A stretch of DNA of 64,000 nucleotides from Pseudomonadota bacterium. Its GTDB lineage: Bacteria > Pseudomonadota > Alphaproteobacteria > Rhizobiales > Pleomorphomonadaceae. The translations under genes were made by a program, and so were the position numbers. The number at the start of each line of letters is the position of its first letter. The stretch's first letter is position 1. Below are positions 16,200 through 24,677 of the stretch, piece by piece. The notes under the pieces are model-generated. The model was given only the letters and a program-made list of their open reading frames with translations, made no database searches and was not told the origin of the DNA. The DNA lies in assembly GCA_023436885.1 (NCBI GenBank), contig JAEZHI010000004.1:372001-436000 (forward strand), in the 5' to 3' direction.

Positions 16200-16783
16200 C
16201 TCTAGAGGTGGTTTGCTGTCGTTACGGCAAGGAGTGGTCACACCGGCCGGGCTTCGAGAAGTTACGCTTTTGCAAGTCGAGTTTTCATTGTGCGAACTGA
16301 CTAATCCTTTGGTATATAAGTGATAATATCTACCTGGGAGGTCGTCGCACCGTCGTTCCACCAGATTGAAGAAGACTGTTCGTTGCCCAACGGTCAAATG
16401 CGAAGGAATAGGAGAAATATTTCATGGCTGGAAAGAGATTGATCCAGCCATGGGCTAGTGCTGGAAGAAAGTCACTTACGTCCTCGGGCGATATGTACCA
16501 ATCAGTGGCGTAGAAATATGCATCATGAGGTGATCGTATCAAGATTTGGATTTTCGGAAGGCCGAGAAAGGGAAATACATCTTTATGATTAGATCGTTTC
16601 ACGGTTCGGGAAAATAAAGCACAAAGAAAATGAAGTGATCATTTGTTCAGTCATTGAGGCAGTCAATTCATCAGCGCTGCCGAGATAAACCTTAGCTTAA
16701 CCCCCAAAGTTATGAAATGCGCGCATACACGCTGAAGGCGAGGTTCGGCGATTGAGCGGTCGAACGAAAGCTGGGAGAGAGAG
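16200..16783. other. Gene-free, AT-richer intergenic region
   Basis: About 580 bases between the Pho-like repeats and the chemoreceptor gene. Base composition is clearly richer in A and T than the neighbours (for example around 16261-16330 and 16541-16640). One minus-strand frame (16330-16602, GTG start, 90 codons) is open, but it has no ribosome binding site and no recognised domain, so it is not called a gene. The chemoreceptor promoter must be in the right part. No tRNA, repeat family or terminator was recognised. Confidence 0.6.
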
Positions 16784-18817
16784 ATGCGCTGGACTGTCGG
16801 CAAACTGAGATTCAGGCTTGTTCGCCTTGGTATATCGGGAAAAATCGTTTCCGGCTTTCTGGTAGCGCTAGCGCTAATGGCAGTCGTTGCTGCGGTCGCG
16901 CTCAGGACTTTCTCCCAGTCCAACACTGTCGTCGCTGATCTGGCTGTTCGTAATGTCGAAGTCGGCATTGCTAACGACATTCAGGCAAAGTTCCTGGAAT
17001 ATCGCCGTCTGAGCCGCGAGCTCATCTATACGTCGCTGCCGGGTACGGCTGAGGCCACAGAGAAGCAAGCGGCGCTGTTGCGCTCTGTCATTGCCGACGA
17101 CCTTGCCAAGATTTCCGACGCCGGTCAGCGCGATACGCTCAAGGAGCTGAGTCTCGAGTTCGAGTCCTACGCGACCGAGCTGGCTCGCATTGGCGTGGAA
17201 AAGGCCAAACTCGCGACCATGCGCACGCAGTCAATGGAGCCCTCGGTGGCGGCCGTCCAGAAAGGACTTGAAGATGTTGCTGCCATTTCGCTTGCGACGA
17301 GCGATGCCGCTACGCGCGACACCGTCAATGAGATCCTGCGGCTGGTGTTGCTGGCGCAAAACCAGGTGAACATCGCCCTCGCGAACCTCGATGACGAGTC
17401 ACTTCAGGCTGCCCTCGATACGTTGACCACCGCCGACAGCTGGATCGACTCGACGGCAAAGTCCGGCCCCAAGGAAATGCGCTCGACTTTCGCTGAACTG
17501 CGCGACAAGGCCAGCCAGTACGAATCCGATTTCACGGTGATTCAGGCATCGAGCCTTCAGAACATCAAGGATGTCGCTGCCCTGAACGACAAGGTCGCTG
17601 CCATCACCCAGACTATCGACGCCTTCCTCGGGGTCGCGACCAAAAGTCAGGCTTCCCTGCAGGCCCAATCCGAACAGATGTTGGCCTCATCCGAGAAAAT
17701 GCTCTGGGGCATCTCGGTTGGTGGGCTCCTGATCGGCCTTGTCCTTGCCATGCTGCTCGGCCGCGGCATCTCCCGCCCAATCGTCCAGATCACCAAGGCC
17801 ATGCAGAGGCTCTCCGCCGGTGAATTGGCGGCCACCATTCCCGGCATTGGTCGTTCTGACGAAGTTGGGACCATGGCGGCCACGCTCAATGTCTTCAAGG
17901 AGGGACTGCAGGAAAACGAGCGCCTGCGCGTTGAACAGGATCACGCCAAGGGTATGATCGAGGAACGTCGACGTGGAGAGCTCAATCAACTCGCTGCTGC
18001 CTTCGAGATGGCCGTGGGCGGCGTCGTTCAGTCGGTGGTCAGCGCCTCATCCCAGCTTCAGTCAGCCGCTCGGTCGATGAGCTCGGCGACCGAAGAAGTC
18101 TCGGGCCAATCGATAACCGTGGCCAGCGCAGCCGAGGAAGCGTCAGCCAATGTCGAAACGGTGGCCGCATCGGCGGAGGAACTCGCCTCGTCCATCGGCG
18201 AGATCAAGCGTCAAGCGGACGAAAGCACGCGCGTCGCCTCCCGCGCGGTCAGCGACGCCCAGGAGACGGCGCATCGGGTTAGAGAGTTGGCCGACAGTGC
18301 TAATCGCATTGGCGAGGTCGTCAATCTGATCGACAACATCGCGAGCCAAACCAACCTTCTCGCTCTCAACGCCACGATCGAAGCGGCTCGCGCAGGTGAG
18401 GCTGGAAAGGGTTTTGCTGTCGTAGCCGCCGAGGTCAAGCAACTGGCCGACCAGACCTCCAAGGCGACATCGCAGATCTCGCGTCAGATCGGTGAGATCC
18501 AGTCGTCCACGCAGTCGTCGGCTGAAGCCATCGTTGGCATTACCTCGATCATCGAGCAGCTCAACGCCATTGCGTCGTCGATTGCCGCAGCTGTCGATCA
18601 GCAAGGTGCCGCGACCAACGAGATCGCCCGCAACGTTGCCCAGGCATCGTCTGGTACGCATCAGGTATCGCAGAACATCGTCGGCATCACCCAGGCCGCA
18701 ACGGAGTCCTCAAGCGCCGCAACCCAGGTGTTGGCATCCGCCAACGACCTCGCGCAGCAATCGGACACGCTACGCGACGAGGTAAGTCGCTTCCTGTCGT
18801 CGGTGCGCAGCGCCTGA
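16784..18817 (+). CDS. Methyl-accepting chemotaxis protein
   Basis: Transmembrane chemoreceptor of 677 aa. TM1 (about 17-42, SGKIVSGFLVALALMAVVAA) and TM2 (about 307-328, GISVGGLLIGLVLAMLLG) enclose a mostly helical periplasmic domain of about 260 residues. A HAMP domain follows (RGISRPIVQITKAMQRLSAG). The cytoplasmic signalling helix has the highly conserved tip near 519-552 (IASQTNLLALNATIEAARAG, EAGKGFAVVAAEVKQLADQT), which binds CheA/CheW. No CheB/CheR-tethering pentapeptide is seen at the end. A purine-rich GGGAGAGAGAG precedes the ATG. The ligand is unknown. The gene stands alone and ends with a terminator at 18843-18874. Confidence 0.95.
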   Translation: MRWTVGKLRFRLVRLGISGKIVSGFLVALALMAVVAAVALRTFSQSNTVVADLAVRNVEVGIANDIQAKFLEYRRLSRELIYTSLPGTAEATEKQAALLRSVIADDLAKISDAGQRDTLKELSLEFESYATELARIGVEKAKLATMRTQSMEPSVAAVQKGLEDVAAISLATSDAATRDTVNEILRLVLLAQNQVNIALANLDDESLQAALDTLTTADSWIDSTAKSGPKEMRSTFAELRDKASQYESDFTVIQASSLQNIKDVAALNDKVAAITQTIDAFLGVATKSQASLQAQSEQMLASSEKMLWGISVGGLLIGLVLAMLLGRGISRPIVQITKAMQRLSAGELAATIPGIGRSDEVGTMAATLNVFKEGLQENERLRVEQDHAKGMIEERRRGELNQLAAAFEMAVGGVVQSVVSASSQLQSAARSMSSATEEVSGQSITVASAAEEASANVETVAASAEELASSIGEIKRQADESTRVASRAVSDAQETAHRVRELADSANRIGEVVNLIDNIASQTNLLALNATIEAARAGEAGKGFAVVAAEVKQLADQTSKATSQISRQIGEIQSSTQSSAEAIVGITSIIEQLNAIASSIAAAVDQQGAATNEIARNVAQASSGTHQVSQNIVGITQAATESSSAATQVLASANDLAQQSDTLRDEVSRFLSSVRSA

Positions 18818-18842
18818 AGCTCTAAAGTCTGACAGCTTACTT

Positions 18843-18874
18843 GCGGCAGCCCTGGCGGCTGCCGCCTCTTTTTT
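18843..18874 (+). terminator. Rho-independent terminator after chemoreceptor gene
   Basis: GCGGCAGCC (18843-18851) pairs with GGCTGCCGC (18857-18865) over a 5-base loop, followed by CTCTTTTTT. It overlaps the stop codon region of the convergent ybhR-like gene. Confidence 0.88.
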
Positions 18875-19985
18875 ACTCAAGCCGGCTGCGGAACAGCCAC
18901 CCGGCCGCTGGCAGGGTGACCAAGGCAATCAGCGCCATCGGCAGGGTCTCGCTGACGATCTCGGTGAGCGGGATTTCTTTGAGGAAGACACCGCGCACGA
19001 TCACCAGAAAGTAGCGGAGCGGATTGAGATAGGTAACCAGCTGTAACCAGTCGGGCATGTTGGCAATCGGCGTTGCGAAGCCTGAGAGCAGCATTGCTGG
19101 CACCAGGAACAGGAAGGCGCCGAGGATGGCCTGCTGCTGCGTTGCCGCCAGAGCCGATATGAATAGGCCGAAGCCGACCAGCGAGATCAGATAGAAGAAA
19201 GCCGCACCATAGAGAGCGAGCAAAGAGCCCCGCAGCGGAATGCCGAAGATCCAGACGGCAGCGAGAATGAAAAGAGTGATGTGCACGAAGCCGATCAGGA
19301 TTGGCGGAACAAGCTTGCCGATGAGGATCTCGTGCGTCCTGAGGGGTGATACCATCAGCTGATCGAAGGTGCCGAGTTCGCGCTCGCGCGCAATGGAAAG
19401 CGCTGTCACCAAAAGGCCGACCAACATCGCGATAGACGCCACGAGGCCCGGCACCATGAACCACCTGAACTCCAGGTTTGGATTGAACCAGTTGCGCGTG
19501 AGAGTGCCCACCTTGACCGGTGCGAGCTGTTGGCCAGCGGGCGTATCGGCGGCGACACTAGAGGCAATGGAAGTGAGGTAACCTGCGACGATCTGTGACG
19601 CGTTAGATCGCCTGCCATCGAGAATGACGGCCATATCGGCTGTTGAACCGGCCTCGATGTCCCGCGAGAAATCGGGACCGATTTCCAGGGCGGCGATAAC
19701 CTTCTCGCGGTCGATCGCCTCGCGAAGTTCGGCAGGATTGTCGGTGCGTTGAACGAGGCGGAACTGAGGGGAAGCTTCAATGCGGCTGATCAGTTCGGTG
19801 CCCCAGTGACCCGAGTCCCGATCGAGCACCATGACGTCGACATTGCGAACTTCCAGCGTCGCCGCGTAGGAGAAGATCAGAAGCTGCATCACCGGTGGCG
19901 CAATCAGGATGATGCGGCTCTTGGGATCTCGGAACAGCGCGAGAAACTCCTTGCGGACCAGAGCGAGAAGGCGCGTGAATCCCAT
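18873..19985 (-). CDS. ybhR: ABC-2 type export permease, YbhR-like
   Basis: 370-aa ABC-2 permease. N-terminal LLALVRKEFLALFRDPKSRIIL leads into TM1; a large extracytoplasmic domain (about 45-170) follows, then five TM segments (GLVASIAMLVGLLVTALSIAR, IGFVHITLFILAAVWIFGI, LYGAAFFYLISLVGFGLF, LGAFLFLVPAMLLSGFATP, and a C-terminal one). SPLRTHEILIGKL and MPDWLQLVTYLNPLRYFLVIVRG are typical of the YhhJ/YbhR/YbhS family. The ATG at 19985 (MGFTRL) lies 1 base after the ybhS-like stop and is preferred to an upstream in-frame ATG at 20027. Last gene of the cecR-ybhGFSR-like operon. Confidence 0.9.
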   Translation of the reverse strand: MGFTRLLALVRKEFLALFRDPKSRIILIAPPVMQLLIFSYAATLEVRNVDVMVLDRDSGHWGTELISRIEASPQFRLVQRTDNPAELREAIDREKVIAALEIGPDFSRDIEAGSTADMAVILDGRRSNASQIVAGYLTSIASSVAADTPAGQQLAPVKVGTLTRNWFNPNLEFRWFMVPGLVASIAMLVGLLVTALSIARERELGTFDQLMVSPLRTHEILIGKLVPPILIGFVHITLFILAAVWIFGIPLRGSLLALYGAAFFYLISLVGFGLFISALAATQQQAILGAFLFLVPAMLLSGFATPIANMPDWLQLVTYLNPLRYFLVIVRGVFLKEIPLTEIVSETLPMALIALVTLPAAGWLFRSRLE

Positions 19986-19986
19986 T

Positions 19987-21117
19987 TCACGTGATCCTCT
20001 TGGCTGTCTTGCGAATGGCAACGGCAAACAGGGCGATGCCGAAACCGATCAGGATCAGGATGGAGCGGAGGAACATTGGCCAGATGTCTCCGGCCAGGAA
20101 GACCGACTGCAAACTCGGTATCAGGTAACGGGCCGGAACGATCAAGGTGATGTACTGGATGACGACGGGCATCGAATTGATCTCAAAAATGAACCCGGAC
20201 AGCAGAAATCCTGGCAGGAACCCGGATAGCAGCGCCAGTTGCGAGGCAAGGAACTGGTTCTTGGTCACTGCGGAAATCAGAAAGCCCTGCCCTAGCGCCG
20301 GCATCAGAAAAGCTGCCGACAATGCGTAAAGCGCCAGGATCGATCCGCGAAACGGCACGTCGAACAGAAATACGGCCAGGACGACGCAAAGCGTCATGGA
20401 GGCGAGACCGAGCAGGAAATAGGGAACGATCTTGCCGGCCAATAGCTCCCAGGCCGTGACCGGCGTTGCCATCATGGCTTCCATAGTGCCCCGCTCCCAT
20501 TCACGGGCGATCACCATCGATGTGAGAAGCGTGCCGACCAAGGTCATGACGATACTGATCGAGCCGGGCACCAGAAAGTTTCTGCTCTTGAGTTCAGGAT
20601 TGAACCAGAAGCGCGTCTGTACCGAGAGCGGTGTTGCTGTAAGAGCCCGTTCGGCCGCCCGCTGCGTCTCCCATGTCGTGACCGTGCCCGCCGCATAATT
20701 CTGGACGAAATTGGCCGTGTTGGGATCTGCGCCGTCGACGATCACCTGCACGACAGGATGGCGGGCAGCGGTGAGATCAGAGGTGAAGCCATCGGGGATG
20801 ACGAGGATGCCGCCTATGCGGCTCTGAACAAGATCGTCCTCGAAGTCCCGCCGGTCCCTTCCGATTGTCACGTCGAAATATCGCGAGTTCTGAAAGCTGG
20901 CTGCGAGATCGAGCGTTGCCGGCGTTGTTTCTTCCAGTACGAGCCCGACGCGGGTCTGCGTCGTGTCGAGTGATACGCCGTAGCCGAACAGAAACAGCAG
21001 GATCAGCGGCAGAACCAGTGCGATCAGAATGCTGGAAGGGTCGCGGACGATCTGGAAGCTTTCCTTGCGAATCAGCGCCAATAGGCGACGAGTGTGCCCG
21101 CTACGAAGGGAACTCAT
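19987..21117 (-). CDS. ybhS: ABC-2 type export permease, YbhS-like
   Basis: 376-aa permease homologous to its downstream partner: N-terminal LLALIRKESFQIVRDPSSILIAL, TM1 VLPLILLFLFGYGVSL, an extracytoplasmic region with NWETQRAAERAL-like helix, then TM segments around SIVMTLVGTLLTSMVIAREWERGTMEAMM and MTLCVVLAVFLFDVPF. TPVTAWELLAGKIVPYFLLG and the final ILILIGFGIALFAVAI complete the family pattern. It overlaps the ATPase gene stop-to-start by 4 bases. In E. coli YbhFSR with YbhG exports drugs such as cefoperazone/chloramphenicol-type compounds and Na+/Li+; the substrate here is unknown. Confidence 0.9.
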   Translation of the reverse strand: MSSLRSGHTRRLLALIRKESFQIVRDPSSILIALVLPLILLFLFGYGVSLDTTQTRVGLVLEETTPATLDLAASFQNSRYFDVTIGRDRRDFEDDLVQSRIGGILVIPDGFTSDLTAARHPVVQVIVDGADPNTANFVQNYAAGTVTTWETQRAAERALTATPLSVQTRFWFNPELKSRNFLVPGSISIVMTLVGTLLTSMVIAREWERGTMEAMMATPVTAWELLAGKIVPYFLLGLASMTLCVVLAVFLFDVPFRGSILALYALSAAFLMPALGQGFLISAVTKNQFLASQLALLSGFLPGFLLSGFIFEINSMPVVIQYITLIVPARYLIPSLQSVFLAGDIWPMFLRSILILIGFGIALFAVAIRKTAKRIT

Positions 21118-22859
21118 GTCGCAGCCTCCCTTTCGCTGGCTTCGATCAGCGCGATGAAGGCGTCCTCCATGGTGGGATCTGGTCGCTCTTTCGTTGCGAC
21201 CTTGCCCTTGAGGTCGTCAGGCGAACCGAGAGCGATCGATTTCCCGCGGTAGATCAAAGATATTCGGTCGCAATACTCCGCTTCGTCCATGAAGTGAGTG
21301 GTGACGAGCACCGTCACGCCTTTCTCGACGAGGCCGTTGATATGGGTCCAGAACTCGCGGCGCGTAATCGGGTCGACGCCGGAGGTTGGCTCATCGAGGA
21401 ATAACGCCTCCGGCTCGTGCATGACGGCTGCGGCGAGCGCGAGGCGCTGTTTTAGACCGAGAGGCAGATCCTTGGCTGACATTGAGGTCTGGCGTTTCAG
21501 ATCGAAGATGTCGAGCATCAAGGCGATCCGTTCGCGCCGGCGCGCGCCCGACAGGCCGTATACGCCGGCGAAAAACTCAAGGTTCTGGCCGACCGAGAGA
21601 TCGCCGTAAAGCGAGAACTTCTGCGCCATATATCCGAGGCGATTGCGGGCCTCGGCAGCATCGCGGCGCAGATCGAAGCCCGCGACCCTGCCCTCGCCTT
21701 CGGTTGGCTTTAGAAGGCCGCACAGCATTTTGAACGTCGTCGATTTGCCGGCGCCGTTAGGTCCGAGGAGGCCAAAGATCTGACCGCGTGGAATATCGAA
21801 AGTGATGCGGTCGGCAGCGGTGAAATCACCAAACCGCTTAGTCAGTCCGCGCGCCTCTATGACCGGACGATCATTATCGGCGGGACGCGGCGCCTGGGCT
21901 TCAGCGAGTTTGGAGTGGCCGCTTGGACCGCCGCCCAGCATATCGACAAAGGCGTCCTCGAAACGCGGCGTGGCCGAAACAAGATGCTCAGTGTTGGCGC
22001 CCGCAACCGTCGTCAAGCTTTGGACATTGGCGTTTTCGGCGAGAACCAACCGGATCGCCGCGCCTTGAATAACCCCATCAACCACCTCGTTCTCGTCGAG
22101 GAGCTGGGCAAGCAGATGTCGACGGCTGCCTTCGATTCCGGTCAGCCTCCGTACCCTTCCCTCGACGCGATCGGTGAGCCCGGACGGCATCCCGGAATAG
22201 AGCAGCTTGCCGGCGTTCATCAGCAGGACGCGGTCGCAGGCCTCGGCTTCGTCGAGATAGGCGGTCGACCAGACGACACCGATCCCCTCCTTGGTGAGGT
22301 TCTCCACCATCTTCCAGAGTTCACGACGCGAGATGGGATCGACACCGACTCCCGGCTCGTCGAGCAGCAGAAGACGCGGCTTGCGGATCAGCGCACAGGT
22401 CAGTCCGAGCTTTTGCTTCATGCCGCCCGAGAGTTTGCCGGCGAGCCGATCGGTGAACCGCTTGAGATCGGTGAAGTTCAGAAGTTCCTCAAAGACCGCC
22501 GGGCGCTCGTCGTGCGGCAAGCCACGCATGTCGGCATAAAGGTCCAGGTTCTCCTCGACGGAAAGATCCTCATAGAGACCGAAGCGCTGCGGCATATAAC
22601 CGATGGCCGTCTGGATAGCGTGCGCTTCCGTGCGCGCATCATGCCCCAAGACGGTGATGCGACCGGCCTCGGGCTGCATCAGCCCGGTCATCAGGCGGAT
22701 CAGGGTCGTCTTGCCGGCGCCGTCCGGCCCGACAAGACCGGTAATCTCACCCGCTCGTATCTCCCCAGACACATCGTCGAGGGCTGGTTCGCCATCGCCG
22801 AAGCGCTTCACGACAGCGTTGAGCTGCACAAGGACGGGCTTGTCCTCGGTGGCGTTCAT
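21114..22859 (-). CDS. ybhF: Fused dual ATPase of ABC exporter, YbhF-like
   Basis: 581 aa with two ABC domains. Domain 1: Walker A GPDGAGKTT near 43-51, signature KLSGGMKQKLGLTCAL near 142, Walker B LLLLDEPGVGVDPISR. Domain 2: Walker A GPNGAGKSTT near 363, signature DLPLGLKQRLALAAAV (LPLG in place of LSGG), Walker B LFLDEPTSGVDPITRR. The odd LPLGLKQRL signature is also usual in YbhF/RbbA relatives. It overlaps ybhG (upstream) and ybhS (downstream) by 4 bases each, so the operon is translationally coupled throughout. Confidence 0.93.
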   Translation of the reverse strand: MNATEDKPVLVQLNAVVKRFGDGEPALDDVSGEIRAGEITGLVGPDGAGKTTLIRLMTGLMQPEAGRITVLGHDARTEAHAIQTAIGYMPQRFGLYEDLSVEENLDLYADMRGLPHDERPAVFEELLNFTDLKRFTDRLAGKLSGGMKQKLGLTCALIRKPRLLLLDEPGVGVDPISRRELWKMVENLTKEGIGVVWSTAYLDEAEACDRVLLMNAGKLLYSGMPSGLTDRVEGRVRRLTGIEGSRRHLLAQLLDENEVVDGVIQGAAIRLVLAENANVQSLTTVAGANTEHLVSATPRFEDAFVDMLGGGPSGHSKLAEAQAPRPADNDRPVIEARGLTKRFGDFTAADRITFDIPRGQIFGLLGPNGAGKSTTFKMLCGLLKPTEGEGRVAGFDLRRDAAEARNRLGYMAQKFSLYGDLSVGQNLEFFAGVYGLSGARRRERIALMLDIFDLKRQTSMSAKDLPLGLKQRLALAAAVMHEPEALFLDEPTSGVDPITRREFWTHINGLVEKGVTVLVTTHFMDEAEYCDRISLIYRGKSIALGSPDDLKGKVATKERPDPTMEDAFIALIEASEREAAT

Positions 22860-23869
22860 TTGGGCCCGTCCGCGATCGGCGGCAAATGAACGGTGACCGG
22901 CATGCCCTGCCTAAGATCCTTTCCCGGATGATCGACGATGATCCGCAGACGGTAGACAAGGTCCGTGCGCAAATCCGGTGTCTCCACGGATTTTGGGGTG
23001 AACTCGGCCACCGGCGAGATGAAGCCGACCTGTCCTTCATAACCTGCAGGAGAAAGCCCATCGGACGTGACCTTGACCTTGAGCCCGGGATGAATGCGGC
23101 CGAGATCGGCCTCGGAGACATAGGCGCGGACCCACACCGGCTCATTCAATGCCAATACGAAAACATTGGTGGACGAAGCCACGATGGCGCCCGGTTCGCT
23201 GACGCGCGACAGGATAATGCCGTCCGCCGGGGCCTTGAGCTCGGTGTCGGCGAGTGAGGTTCGTGCGGCATCCAGTTGCGCCTCGGCGGCCCGCAGCTGT
23301 GCCTCAGCCGCAGCGATGTCCTCGGAGCGGCTCCCCTCCTCGATAAGATCGAGCGCCGCTTTGGCACTTGCCACGCGGGCGCTCGCCACATCCTTTGTGG
23401 CTGTTGCCGTGTCGAGGCTCGATTGGGCGACGGTGCCCTGGTTCCGCAATTGATCTGCGCGCGAGAGAGCCAGCTCGGCGTTCGCAAGATTGGCAACCTG
23501 CTCTTGATAGGCAGCGCGGGCCTGCTCGATCTCCGAGGGGCGAGCGCCAGCCTTGAGCTTGTCGAACGTTGCCCGGAGAGCTGCGACGTTCTCCTCGGCT
23601 GCACGTGCTGCGATCTCATAGGGACCGGCATCAAGGCGAGCCAGCACGTCACCGGCTTTCACCGCATCGCCCTCTTCCACCAACACAGTGGACAGTCGGC
23701 CGTTCACACGGAAACCAAGGGAAACCTGACGAATATCGACGTTGCCGTAGATCTGTTGCGTTGGTCCAGTGGGCAGGAAGTAACCGTAGCGCTGCGGCAC
23801 GCCGTAGTGCCATGCGGCACCGGCACCTGCCACCGCCATGAGCAGAACGATGGGGACAATCTTGTTCAT
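22856..23869 (-). CDS. ybhG: HlyD/membrane-fusion adaptor of ABC exporter, YbhG-like
   Basis: 337-aa periplasmic adaptor anchored by an N-terminal TM segment (IVPIVLLMAVAGAGAAWHYG). The lipoyl/biotinyl-like half motifs (QVSLGFRVNGRLSTVLVEEGDAV; ELKAPADGIILSRVSEPGAIV) bracket a long coiled coil (about 88-205: EENVAALRATFDKL, QEQVANLANAEL, AQLRAAEAQLDAARTSL). A beta-barrel with VRAYVSEADLGRIHPG follows. It links the YbhFSR-type exporter to the periplasm or outer membrane. It begins inside the last codons of cecR (4-base overlap). Confidence 0.92.
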   Translation of the reverse strand: MNKIVPIVLLMAVAGAGAAWHYGVPQRYGYFLPTGPTQQIYGNVDIRQVSLGFRVNGRLSTVLVEEGDAVKAGDVLARLDAGPYEIAARAAEENVAALRATFDKLKAGARPSEIEQARAAYQEQVANLANAELALSRADQLRNQGTVAQSSLDTATATKDVASARVASAKAALDLIEEGSRSEDIAAAEAQLRAAEAQLDAARTSLADTELKAPADGIILSRVSEPGAIVASSTNVFVLALNEPVWVRAYVSEADLGRIHPGLKVKVTSDGLSPAGYEGQVGFISPVAEFTPKSVETPDLRTDLVYRLRIIVDHPGKDLRQGMPVTVHLPPIADGPK

Positions 23870-24567
23870 GATGCGCTTTCCCCGGCGGGATGGATCCCGT
23901 CCACGAGATCTCTGGCGATGCTTCGGATCGCTGCTGTTTCCTCAGGGCCGACGCTTGCCCAGCCCAGTTCCCGAAGGACCGTGGCTCGGCCGACGCGATA
24001 GACCACCAGAGAACCGACAAGCGAAAGTGTCCGAAGACCGACGTGTTCCGAGGCGGGATCTTCGTTGATCAGAATGCCGACGAGATAGCGCGCGGCGGCC
24101 AGAACGGGCTGCATGAAGCCGCTGTAGATTCGATCGTAAGCCTCTGTCGGCTCGGCCTGCTCGCGCACCATGTAGCGCACCCACACGGCCGACTCGTCGT
24201 TGGCAAACAGGGTCAGCATGGTTTCTGCGAGCATGACCAGGATAGAGCGCGCCTCGCCGAAGTCGATAGGACGGTGGCCGGACTGTGCCTCTGCGAAGCG
24301 ATCAAGCACGATCGCTCGTCTTTCCCCGATGCGGGCCTGCAGTCGTTCGACCAGATAATCGGCAACCGCGTTGTAGAGGCCGCGCTTGTTGCCGAAATAA
24401 TAGTTGATCGCTTGAAGGTTGACCCCGGCTTGCTCGGCAAGCCTGCGTGTCGAAACACCTTCGAAGCCGTATTGACCGAACAGCTCTAGCGCAGAGAGGA
24501 GTAGCTTTTCGCGCGTGCCGTCGTTACGTGCGGCATCAACGGGCGAGATGGGAGATGTGTTGTTCAT
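23866..24567 (-). CDS. cecR: TetR-family repressor, CecR (YbiH)-like
   Basis: 233 aa. The TetR DNA-binding domain is residues 15-65 (TREKLLLSALELFGQYGFEG, VSTRRLAEQAGVNLQAINYYFGNKRGLYNAV). The C-terminal half resembles the CecR/DUF1956 ligand domain (ANDESAVWVRYMVREQAEPTEAYDRIYSGFM). In E. coli ybiH(cecR)-ybhGFSR is one operon repressed by CecR, and the same order is found here. A dyad typical of a TetR operator (24592-24612) lies 25 bases upstream of the start codon, so autoregulation of the whole five-gene operon is likely. Confidence 0.9.
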   Translation of the reverse strand: MNNTSPISPVDAARNDGTREKLLLSALELFGQYGFEGVSTRRLAEQAGVNLQAINYYFGNKRGLYNAVADYLVERLQARIGERRAIVLDRFAEAQSGHRPIDFGEARSILVMLAETMLTLFANDESAVWVRYMVREQAEPTEAYDRIYSGFMQPVLAAARYLVGILINEDPASEHVGLRTLSLVGSLVVYRVGRATVLRELGWASVGPEETAAIRSIARDLVDGIHPAGESAS

Positions 24568-24591
24568 GGCGTAAATCTATACCCGCAAAAG

Positions 24592-24612
24592 ATTCAGTCA
24601 ATCGACTGATTT
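24592..24612. promoter_or_regulatory. Candidate CecR operator
   Basis: TCAGTC (24594-24599) and GACTGA (24604-24609) form an inverted repeat with a 4-base centre, in an AT-rich stretch. A second pair, GTAAATC (24571-24577) and GATTTAC (24608-24614), overlaps it on the right. It is positioned directly upstream of the cecR-like gene, where a TetR-type repressor site would overlap the promoter. Confidence 0.6.
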
Positions 24613-24677
24613 ACGGATAGGCTAGAAGAAGGCGCTGTCACCTCTTGGAATTGGAGATTCTGGGAGGCAGAGCCCTC

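Noticed and set aside
16330..16602. 90-codon minus-strand frame in the AT-richer gap
   Set aside because: GTG start without ribosome binding site and no recognised domain; kept only as a remark in the gap entry.
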